From Planctomycetaceae bacterium (GTDB lineage: Bacteria; Planctomycetota; Planctomycetia; Planctomycetales; Planctomycetaceae), in assembly GCA_015487825.1 (NCBI GenBank), contig WFOZ01000496.1:1-6219 (forward strand): a DNA stretch of 6,219 nt, in the 5' to 3' direction. Shown piece by piece: positions 1 to 6,219 of this stretch (positions within the stretch are counted from its first letter, which is position 1; each line of letters begins with the position of its first letter). Under the pieces are notes generated by a model that did not search any database, had not been told where the DNA came from, and saw only the letters and a list, made by a program, of their open reading frames with translations. A program made the translations under genes and the position numbers.

Positions 1-80
1 CAACATGGGCCTGCGATTAATACTGCAAACAGCCATGAAAACGTGGCGATTATTGATATTTCGCAAGGAACAACGGGGCC

Positions 81-116
81 AAAAAAATGCCCCGTGCCAA
101 TTCAGGCAGCGGGGCA
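81..116 (-). terminator. Intrinsic terminator of the three-gene unit
   Basis: Read on the minus strand, TGCCCCGCTGCC (116-105) pairs with GGCACGGGGCA (98-88), with one unpaired base at 109 and a 6-base loop (99-104). The stem is GC-rich, about 11 pairs, and is followed at once by seven T residues (87-81). It begins 33 bases after the stop of the 741-residue gene. On the plus strand the hairpin has no T-run after it, so it works in one direction only. Both arms and the T-run are directly visible. Confidence 0.92.
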
Positions 117-149
117 GGTGAATCTGCATACTGAAATGTATAGAATGCT

Positions 150-2375
150 TTAGCGGCTACGTTTCTTTGAACCTTTCCTGCCCCCCTTGGCTTTCAATCT
201 TGATGCGTTACCTTTACGACCACGGAATCGTTCCGCTCCGGTTCCCATTCCCATCATCCCCGGCCCCATCATCTCTTCCATCATCTCGCTGGAACCCTCT
301 CCATCCGGAGAGAACAGACCATCCGGATCAGAAGGTGCAAGAGACTTTTCTTTTGCATCTTTAATATCTTCGAAAGACTCTTTTTCCCTTGTATAATTTC
401 TTTCATACTTTTTCTGGAGAGAAGCAAGACTGATCGGATCAATCGATCTGAGATGCCCTTCATGATCAAGCACTAAAGCTTCCGATGGTATCCCAGTCTC
501 ATGGCGAGAAAGACCTTGCGGTCGTTTCAAATCAGCATGCAGTTTTCCATCGAGCCTTTCCACAAGCGAAGCATCAATCAACAGATCATTCGATTTGAAA
601 GGAACCTTATCTTCCTTTTCATATGTCATTTTATCAGGGCGTAAAACGTACACATCTTTAACACCTCCGATGTAATCTCCCAATTCCATCGGCAGTTTCC
701 CCTTAATCATGGTTCCAGATTCATCAAACCATTCGTAGACCAGCATCTCTGCAATTTTACTGGCAGCACCTCTGGGTGGACGAACCTGCGAAAGGAAGTA
801 GGCGTAATCTTCAGCGACAGAGGCGACATTGCTCGGCTCGCTGGGAGGAGTTTCCCGAAGTTGCCCTTCAACCACAGAAGGCGTATTCACTTGATCAACC
901 GGAGTATTGAAATTCGGGTTCCTTAACACAAGCTGGACACGGTATTTGTACGACTTTCCTGGTTCTACATCAAAGTCGATGTACCTGAACAGGACAAAAT
1001 TACCCGCTGCAGATACCTGCTCTTTAATCTTTTCGATCAATAATTGCTTTGTATTCAACTTCGAATCATCTGCAAATTCCTCTTCGATACTCTTGCTGAG
1101 TTGCTTGGCATTCCTGTCGTTACTGAGAAAATCACCCTGCACCTGAGACATATTAAGCTGCTGTTTGGCAAAGCCACCAGGAGGAATTTCCTGAACTATT
1201 TTTTCTCCCTTTTTGAAATACTCCTCCATAATCTTCTGGTTCAAAATTGCTTCGGCTTGCATTTCTTCATCTGAAAGCTCGAAGTTTTTAATACTGGGAT
1301 GATTCACCTTATTTCTCCAGACTCCCATCAATCTTGCCGGAAGAGGCATGGTAATGACCGTATCTCGAACTTCGGCGGAAACCGGATCCTGATCGTGATC
1401 GAGCGCCTGAGTAAGGTAATCATTAGCGACGGCAATATCGACCGGTTCCCATTCTCCATCCCACGGCCCCTGAGGGGAATCCGCTACCTGTCGTTCAAGC
1501 TTGAAGTCGATAAACTTTACCATCTTCTCAGCGGAGAGTTCGTCAGTCTGCAATGCACGGGCATAGTTTTGAATCTGCTTCCGTAAATCAAAAATTCCTC
1601 GAACACTGATATAGCGTACTGCAACTCCCTTGACAGAAGAGCCTCCCATTCCCATGCCCATCCCATCGTCTTCGCCATCATTATAAGAGCCCATTAACAG
1701 AGCGTTGGGATCAGTATCAACAGCGATTTCCTGCTCGTATCCCCCAGCACCAATGCCGCCTCCAAAAGATAATCCGCCAAGCCCTCTGGCAGGAATATCT
1801 CCAGTGATCGATGAGTTTGCACCATCACCTGCGGTTGCTGTTGTTTTTCGTTTTTTGAAATCATCATCAATTTCGTCATCGTCTTCGTCAGTCATCGATT
1901 CATCGTCTGCATCTTCATCCATCTCTGAAGAATCTTCCTCCATTTCAGATTCCTCATCACTTTGTTGCGCAAGCATCGTACGCCCAGGGCTTGCGATTAA
2001 ATCAACAACGGGCAGGTAAACAGGTTCTTTGAAAGGTTCTTTCTGGCCACCGGGCGGAGTCCAGAAAGGAGTTCCATAACTGAATGGAGCCGAGCTCATG
2101 CTGGCCAGCATTTCAGCCACTTGATCCTTCGGACTAAAGTCAGGATACTTTGCTTTTTCCTCTTCAGGCCAGGGAGATTTTTTTTCTATGATTTCATCTG
2201 CCCGGGAAAGTTTATCTGTCAGCTCACCGGGGACTTTTTTGAAGGATGTCCACTGAGTCCCCACTAAACTCATCAGCACAAACATTGCAACGAGTCCCAG
2301 GATAATTTTTTCGCCATGCTTGAGAAGCAACGTTTTGATGCCTTCAGCAGATAATTTTTCTTTTATACCGGCCAT
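150..2375 (-). CDS. Large bitopic envelope protein of unknown family, third gene of the pilus-like operon
   Basis: A 741-residue protein starting at ATG 2375, supported by AAGGGG 8 bases upstream. A 22-residue basic N-terminus is followed by one membrane helix (about 23-40), predicting a large extracytoplasmic part. In order: a helical region (50-65); a Pro-rich region (100-130); a strongly acidic run (139-172) ending in KKRK; Gly-rich and GMGMGMGG linkers (198-246); RYISVRGIFDLRKQ (254-267) opening a mixed region with EWEPVDI and many charged helices (to about 455); a beta-rich FRYIDFDVEPGKSYKYRVQL segment (463-482), fibronectin-like in pattern; further probable strands to about 650; a Met-rich stretch (698-712); and a very basic tail (718-741). 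I recognise no named family. It occupies the PilP position after PilMN and PilO-like genes, but lacks a lipoprotein signal and is much longer than PilP (about 170-180 residues). A role in the same trans-envelope complex is inferred from the operon only. An intrinsic terminator follows its stop. Confidence 0.85.
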   Translation of the reverse strand: MAGIKEKLSAEGIKTLLLKHGEKIILGLVAMFVLMSLVGTQWTSFKKVPGELTDKLSRADEIIEKKSPWPEEEKAKYPDFSPKDQVAEMLASMSSAPFSYGTPFWTPPGGQKEPFKEPVYLPVVDLIASPGRTMLAQQSDEESEMEEDSSEMDEDADDESMTDEDDDEIDDDFKKRKTTATAGDGANSSITGDIPARGLGGLSFGGGIGAGGYEQEIAVDTDPNALLMGSYNDGEDDGMGMGMGGSSVKGVAVRYISVRGIFDLRKQIQNYARALQTDELSAEKMVKFIDFKLERQVADSPQGPWDGEWEPVDIAVANDYLTQALDHDQDPVSAEVRDTVITMPLPARLMGVWRNKVNHPSIKNFELSDEEMQAEAILNQKIMEEYFKKGEKIVQEIPPGGFAKQQLNMSQVQGDFLSNDRNAKQLSKSIEEEFADDSKLNTKQLLIEKIKEQVSAAGNFVLFRYIDFDVEPGKSYKYRVQLVLRNPNFNTPVDQVNTPSVVEGQLRETPPSEPSNVASVAEDYAYFLSQVRPPRGAASKIAEMLVYEWFDESGTMIKGKLPMELGDYIGGVKDVYVLRPDKMTYEKEDKVPFKSNDLLIDASLVERLDGKLHADLKRPQGLSRHETGIPSEALVLDHEGHLRSIDPISLASLQKKYERNYTREKESFEDIKDAKEKSLAPSDPDGLFSPDGEGSSEMMEEMMGPGMMGMGTGAERFRGRKGNASRLKAKGGRKGSKKRSR

Positions 2376-2383
2376 TATAGTGA

Positions 2384-2390
2384 CCCCTTT
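2384..2390 (-). promoter_or_regulatory. Shine-Dalgarno of the 741-residue gene
   Basis: Minus-strand AAAGGGG lies 8 bases before ATG 2375. It is the clearest ribosome binding site in the window and fixes the start of gene 3. It overlaps the TAA of a tiny upstream frame (2454-2389). Confidence 0.75.
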
Positions 2391-2464
2391 ACTTACTGGT
2401 AAAATCGTTACTTTTATTCATCACGGTTTTCATGGCAACCACCAACAAAAACATCAGCAAAAAT

Positions 2465-4039
2465 CTATTGAGACGTTGCAGGTGGCTCGGAAGCAGGTTT
2501 CCCCTGGGCTTCCTTAGTTGCCTCGACTGGCTTCGGTTTTTCAGAAGCAGATTCGGCTTTATCTTTTTTGGTTTCAGTCTCTGCCCCGGCAGGAGTCGCT
2601 GGTTCTTCTTTTGAAGGAGTTTCCTGTTTATTGGGATCAACAGGCTTTGCCGATTCTGCAGGAGTTTCCGGTTCCGGCTGTTCGATCATTTCCACGTCAG
2701 AAGTCTCTCCCAATCCAGCATCGGCCTCTCCACCTTCCAGGACTTCAGGGGGATTGTAGATATAGATAACACCACTGATTGCGACCTTGGCCAGATTATT
2801 TCCAACAACAGCTGCTCTTGCCAGCTCAGCAAATTTACCTGTTCTGGTTCTGCTTGTTCTAGCCGCACCGGCTCCTCCGACTCCGAGCCCCCCACCTCCA
2901 ACACCTCTTCCAGGGTCAAAAGGACTTGCGGACTCATTAAATTCCATCGCTTCCCCGCCATCGTCAAACGAACCATTAGCACCAGGAAATCCTCCTCCCT
3001 GCATCGTCCGCGATCCCGAGGAATCAACTTTAGCCATCTGGACCCGGGTAATTGTGACCGGCCAGCTACTGTTTGTTAATGCAACCAACAATTCGGGAAG
3101 GCGTTCATGGTCGATTATTGCTTCGAGATAAAAACCGCGTTTCCGATAGATTGCGCCCTCTTCGAAATCGATATAGCGCCCCAGTTCCTCACCAAATTCA
3201 TCAGCAGGATCAAAACTGACACTACCGGCCGAGACTTTCCCTCGCCCAGCACCAAAACCACCATCTCCCCCACCACTACCACCACCGGAATAGGGACCTT
3301 CCATTCCGGCCATTTCTTCTTCGTTATCGCCACCAAAACCAAGAGTCCCTACATCGCTATCGCTGCCACCACTGGAAGAAGGTTCTGCATCGGGATAGTT
3401 GCCGGGGCCACCAACAAGCTCAATCAAATCCAAACTACGTACAACAGAATCGGTTACCAATGTTGTTCCCTGATTCGCTTCTCGAATCGACTTCATCAGG
3501 TTTTCGAGCAACCATAAATCTTCCTGGGCATCCCAAAGTTCTTCTGAAGTAGGAGTCAGATTGTTAAATGTTGCACGCGGAATTGCTCCCAGGTCCAACA
3601 GAACAGTTCCCTTACCTGTCTCAGCATCGAATGGATCAGCTGCCAGCCAGACTTTCTCTACCTGCAGGTCGTAGTCTCCTTTGTAGACGTTGCGAGATGT
3701 CAGATTAATAACATCCCGGTATTGCTGAGGTAGATGCTCTTTCAGCATGGTGTTTGGCCAGGTCATCATTTTCCATTGACGTTCCCACAGGAAAAGACGC
3801 TGTTCATGATTCTGAGCCTCGGCCCTCTCCGCAATTTTATTCAGATTCTTGCTCCATGAATCGTTTGCCTGGCTTCCTGCTGGTACATCAGAAAATGCCT
3901 TATTGATAGCAGATATCTTGGATTCAGTCTGTTGACTGAGCTCGCTGGCAGTTGGCCACCAGCCAATGACCGGAAGCAGCAGGACAACAAAAAAGAGAAT
4001 CCAGAAATGATGCTCGATAAGAGGTTTCAATTTATCCAT
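2465..4039 (-). CDS. Bitopic membrane protein in the PilO position, possible PilO/GspM-like component
   Basis: A 524-residue protein. ATG at 4039 is well bounded because an in-frame TAA lies 18 bases upstream (4055-4057); the Shine-Dalgarno is weak (GGGATAAG). A short N-terminus (MDKLKPLIEHH) precedes one membrane helix (12-28), so the bulk should lie outside the cytoplasmic membrane. Residues 33-90 look helical and possibly coiled-coil. A Trp-rich helical stretch follows (ELWDAQEDLWLLENLMKSI, 167-185). A Gly/Ser-rich linker (about 223-268) leads to RYIDFEEGAIYRKRGFYLEA (288-307) and a segment with HERLPELLVALTNSSWPVTI, which resembles the alpha/beta pattern of PilO/GspM periplasmic domains. 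A second Gly-rich linker (347-392) leads to a short strand-like ISGVIYIYNPPE (421-432). The tail (433-524) is rich in Pro, Glu, Lys and Ala and likely disordered. It starts 132 bases after the PilM-type gene, on the same strand. The PilO relationship rests on position, topology and one weak domain pattern. Canonical PilO is about 200 residues, so this is far larger. Confidence 0.85.
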   Translation of the reverse strand: MDKLKPLIEHHFWILFFVVLLLPVIGWWPTASELSQQTESKISAINKAFSDVPAGSQANDSWSKNLNKIAERAEAQNHEQRLFLWERQWKMMTWPNTMLKEHLPQQYRDVINLTSRNVYKGDYDLQVEKVWLAADPFDAETGKGTVLLDLGAIPRATFNNLTPTSEELWDAQEDLWLLENLMKSIREANQGTTLVTDSVVRSLDLIELVGGPGNYPDAEPSSSGGSDSDVGTLGFGGDNEEEMAGMEGPYSGGGSGGGDGGFGAGRGKVSAGSVSFDPADEFGEELGRYIDFEEGAIYRKRGFYLEAIIDHERLPELLVALTNSSWPVTITRVQMAKVDSSGSRTMQGGGFPGANGSFDDGGEAMEFNESASPFDPGRGVGGGGLGVGGAGAARTSRTRTGKFAELARAAVVGNNLAKVAISGVIYIYNPPEVLEGGEADAGLGETSDVEMIEQPEPETPAESAKPVDPNKQETPSKEEPATPAGAETETKKDKAESASEKPKPVEATKEAQGKPASEPPATSQ

Positions 4040-4067
4040 GAGTCTTATCCCAATTTACGATTCAATA

Positions 4068-4099
4068 AATTCTGTTAGTGACTGAAATCAAACAGAATT
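4068..4099 (-). repeat. Perfect 9-bp inverted repeat in the leader of gene 2
   Basis: Plus-strand AATTCTGTT (4068-4076) and AACAGAATT (4091-4099) are exact reverse complements separated by 14 bases. In the minus-strand transcript they could form a hairpin ending 28 bases upstream of the ATG at 4039. The stem is AT-rich and therefore only moderately stable. The following bases (TTATTG) are not a proper T-run, so a terminator is unlikely. It could be an mRNA processing or stability element, a protein-binding palindrome, or chance. Confidence 0.5.
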
Positions 4100-4171
4100 G
4101 TACCGCCCACATTACGGAGCGAAGTGTTATTAACATATTCCGACTGTGACCACGATGGGCCCTGCTGGTTC

Positions 4172-6219
4172 TTATTCTTCAGAAGGAACCTGCTCACTGG
4201 CCTGCTGCTCTCCTGAATCTTCCCCCGAATCCGGAGCAAGTGGATCACTCTGTTCACGTTCTTCTACCGGTGTAGGTTTCCAGACAAACTGAATTGTAAA
4301 AGTTGTCCGATGAACTTTTCTCGTCTCGATATTTTCATTTCTTGTATTATTCCCTCCCTGATTGTAATTGCCGCTTCCGGGGCCTCCCGGAGCACCAAGA
4401 CCACCTGGAACACCAAGGCCACCGAAGGCCGGGCCTTCTTCCATTGCAGGTTCAAAGGTGTCTGCCCCCTGATAGTTGGGAGAAGTTTTTTTTCTTCCTT
4501 TCAACACATTATACCTTGCCCCTCTTTTGATCTGCCTCGACCTGATCCCCAATTCATACGGTCTGGTAACGGCTTCAAGCAAAACGGGATAAATTATTCC
4601 CATTCTACGCACATCAACGAGAGTCCCATCTTCCTTCTTCTTCTGCCAGGCAAGAAGACTGGGGAGAATTTTATTAAGCAGATAATTAGCTCCCTGATCG
4701 GTATTTCCCTTCCCCTTAATATGGTGATAATGCTCACCAGTAAGAGTGAAAAGGTAACCTTCCCCTTCCGGTGCAGGGAGGCTATCAATGTTATGCCAGT
4801 CCGAAGCGGTCTGTTCGGTCTGGAGAATCACTGCATTTTCCAGTTTACCATGCCATTCAGAAAGATCCTCTTTCTTCTCAGCAGTGACTGTCTCAACCAT
4901 AATCCGGTCTTGCTTTTCGATATCAGTTTCATCCTGAGATTCACCAGTATCTCGAGGCAGGCATTCGTTAAGAGCATGGTAGAATTCCATCCAGGTTGTA
5001 TCCTTGACTCCTTCAACCAGTTTCGCCCCTGCCTCTTTGGCACCATTGTATTTCCCATCAGCAGAACCGTATGCCGATTTATAACCGCCCCATTTCCCCT
5101 GCAAAGTTGCTGAGGTTTGCAGACTGTCGTCCCACGGCTTGTTGTTGACTGTCTTCCAGGCGTTCGCATAACCAATTGTGGAAAGAGCCAGACCAAGTAA
5201 CAAAGTGGCAGCAGTAATGACAGCCCACGGTTTCTTGCGTCTGATTTCCCGAGCCAGAGCGATTTCAGGGGGAAGCAATGTCGTGTTAACCCGCGACATT
5301 TTCATGCCCTGCAACGCCAGTCCGTAGGCGACTGTGAAGGACATGATATTTTCGCGGAATAACGGTGCTTCAAGAACCTGCGTCCCGGCCAGTTGATTGA
5401 ATGTTTCTGCTCTTTCAACAGTCTGATCGAGATTTTGTTCCAAAAATTTCTGTAACCCTGCCATGCGGAATCCGTTTCCACAGCCAATAACTTTCGTCAC
5501 CTCACCGTCCGAGTTCACGCTGGCAAAATAGCCTAGTGAACGCTGAACTTCAGAAAGATAATCATTGAAAACCGGCTTCAGGGCCTGGAATACAGACTTC
5601 GGATCGGGGGATTTGGTCGCATTACATTTTAGATGCTCAGCCTTGGCGAAAGTGAGCTTCATCTCTTTAGTCAGGGCACGAGTAAAGTGATTGCCGCCGA
5701 TCGGGATGTTGCGAATCCATATCTTCGCCCCGTTGGTTACCATAATGGTCGACTGATCTGCTCCCATGTCGAGAACAGCAACATAATCATCACTCGCAGG
5801 TCCTCCTTCACCTTCCGGCCCAATTCCCAATCTGTCGTACGCAAGGAAACTGTATAGAGCCAAAGGAGAAATCTGCATCAACTCGACTTCAACTTTGTTT
5901 TCCTGGAACGGTTCCAACTGATGCAGAACCTGATCCTTCTTCATCGCGAAGATACCAACCTCGGCTTCGAGAACAAATCCGCCCTCTTCAGCAGCACCGC
6001 CGAGTTGCTGGAAATCCCAATAAACATCTTCAAGCGGGAAAGGAATCTGCTGCTTGGCTTCGTATTTGACAATATCCTTTACTTTGCTCGCTTCAACAGG
6101 AGGAAGTTGAATAAAACGTGCCAATGAAGACTGAGCAGGCAGGCCGATCGCCACCAGATCGCCCGCAATTTTGTTTCGAGATAAAAATTTTGTGATCGCT
6201 TCAGAAATCAACTCGTCAG
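4172..6219 (-). CDS. pilM: PilM-type actin-like ATPase fused to a PilN-like membrane segment (5' end cut by window)
   Basis: Partial gene. The frame is open to the right edge, and the TTG at 6211-6209 is an internal Leu codon rather than a start, so the N-terminus with the first phosphate motif lies outside. Residues are counted from 6211. PilM hallmarks are [20 protein letters not shown] (49-68), the phosphate-2-like LDMGADQST (147-155), [13 protein letters not shown] (168-180) and an adenosine-type [13 protein letters not shown] (241-253). The PilM fold ends near AYGLALQG (295-302). It is followed directly by VNTTLLPPE (308-316), resembling the PilN 'INLLP' motif, then RREI/RRKK-type basic residues and a membrane helix (about 328-349). 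The rest (350-679) should be extracytoplasmic. It includes a possible PilN-like segment around [12 protein letters not shown] (486-497), a Gly/Pro-rich linker (594-621), a beta-like [11 protein letters not shown] and an acidic tail. Classical PilM is about 350 residues, so this is roughly twice the usual size. In known pili PilM is cytoplasmic and binds PilN. The PilM call is firm; the PilN assignment is inferred. Confidence 0.9.
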   Translation of the reverse strand, partial: DELISEAITKFLSRNKIAGDLVAIGLPAQSSLARFIQLPPVEASKVKDIVKYEAKQQIPFPLEDVYWDFQQLGGAAEEGGFVLEAEVGIFAMKKDQVLHQLEPFQENKVEVELMQISPLALYSFLAYDRLGIGPEGEGGPASDDYVAVLDMGADQSTIMVTNGAKIWIRNIPIGGNHFTRALTKEMKLTFAKAEHLKCNATKSPDPKSVFQALKPVFNDYLSEVQRSLGYFASVNSDGEVTKVIGCGNGFRMAGLQKFLEQNLDQTVERAETFNQLAGTQVLEAPLFRENIMSFTVAYGLALQGMKMSRVNTTLLPPEIALAREIRRKKPWAVITAATLLLGLALSTIGYANAWKTVNNKPWDDSLQTSATLQGKWGGYKSAYGSADGKYNGAKEAGAKLVEGVKDTTWMEFYHALNECLPRDTGESQDETDIEKQDRIMVETVTAEKKEDLSEWHGKLENAVILQTEQTASDWHNIDSLPAPEGEGYLFTLTGEHYHHIKGKGNTDQGANYLLNKILPSLLAWQKKKEDGTLVDVRRMGIIYPVLLEAVTRPYELGIRSRQIKRGARYNVLKGRKKTSPNYQGADTFEPAMEEGPAFGGLGVPGGLGAPGGPGSGNYNQGGNNTRNENIETRKVHRTTFTIQFVWKPTPVEEREQSDPLAPDSGEDSGEQQASEQVPSEE

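Noticed and set aside
1..36. Minus-strand ATG at 36-34 opening a frame (MAVCSINRRPML) that runs off the left edge
   Set aside because: No Shine-Dalgarno upstream and only 12 codons visible; cannot be told from chance.
1..153. Plus-strand frame open from the left edge to TAG at 151-153, possibly the tail of a convergent gene
   Set aside because: Only 50 codons, no recognisable protein, and it runs through the minus-strand terminator. Chance is the simpler explanation, though sequence left of the window would settle it.
1705..2019. Plus-strand frame rich in Ser (about 104 codons)
   Set aside because: The Ser-rich composition is simply the antisense reading of the Asp/Glu-rich codons of gene 3.
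2686..3131. Minus- and plus-strand frames of about 113 codons over the Gly-rich linker of gene 2
   Set aside because: Out-of-frame shadows of low-complexity Gly codons; no start signal or recognisable protein.
1638..3373. Repeated Gly-codon tracts considered as DNA repeats or a CRISPR-like array
   Set aside because: No regular unit or constant spacing at the DNA level; they are in-frame protein linkers with varied codons.
4310..5113. 267-codon open frame on the plus strand opposite the PilM-type gene
   Set aside because: It lies wholly antisense to a gene with clear family motifs. Its translation shows no domain pattern, and long antisense frames are common opposite real genes.
6209..6211. 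TTG at 6211-6209 as the real start of the PilM-type gene
   Set aside because: The frame remains open to the right edge, and the expected N-terminal ATPase motif of PilM is missing from the visible part, so the true start lies outside the window.

Overview
This window reads as part of a chromosomal operon for a type IV pilus / type II secretion-like envelope machine. It most likely comes from a member of the Planctomycetota. I infer the lineage from the style of the proteins: very long, low-complexity-rich versions of PilM-type partners, with gene 2 and gene 3 resembling, from memory, proteins seen mainly in that phylum. Base composition looks roughly balanced, which would fit a Gimesia- or Rubinisphaera-like genome, but the genus is a guess.

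All three genes lie on the minus strand, so transcription runs from the right edge to the left. (1) Bases 6219-4172 hold a PilM-family actin-like ATPase cut by the window edge at its 5' end. Its C-terminus continues into a PilN-like part: an 'NTTLLPPE' motif, a basic stretch, a membrane helix and a long extracytoplasmic region. (2) Bases 4039-2465 hold a 524-residue bitopic membrane protein in the place where PilO would be expected. It has one N-terminal membrane helix, a probable helical segment, a short compact region that could be PilO/GspM-like, two Gly-rich linkers and a Pro/Glu/Lys-rich tail. (3) Bases 2375-150 hold a 741-residue bitopic protein in the PilP position. It has no recognised family, but shows a strongly acidic stretch, Gly/Met-rich linkers, a beta-rich 'RYIDFD' segment and a basic tail.

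The gaps are 132 and 89 bases. The first contains a 9-bp perfect inverted repeat just upstream of gene 2. The second holds a clear Shine-Dalgarno sequence for gene 3. A strong intrinsic terminator at 81-116 closes the unit. No promoter is visible, so it must lie beyond the right edge.

Working model (inference): the PilM domain sits in the cytoplasm, tethered in cis to its PilN partner segment. The membrane helices of all three proteins would place large domains outside the cytoplasmic membrane, forming an alignment complex of the PilMNO(P) kind. No secretin (PilQ/GspD) gene follows, since the unit terminates first. The remaining 149 bases at the left edge hold the terminator and no gene I can support.
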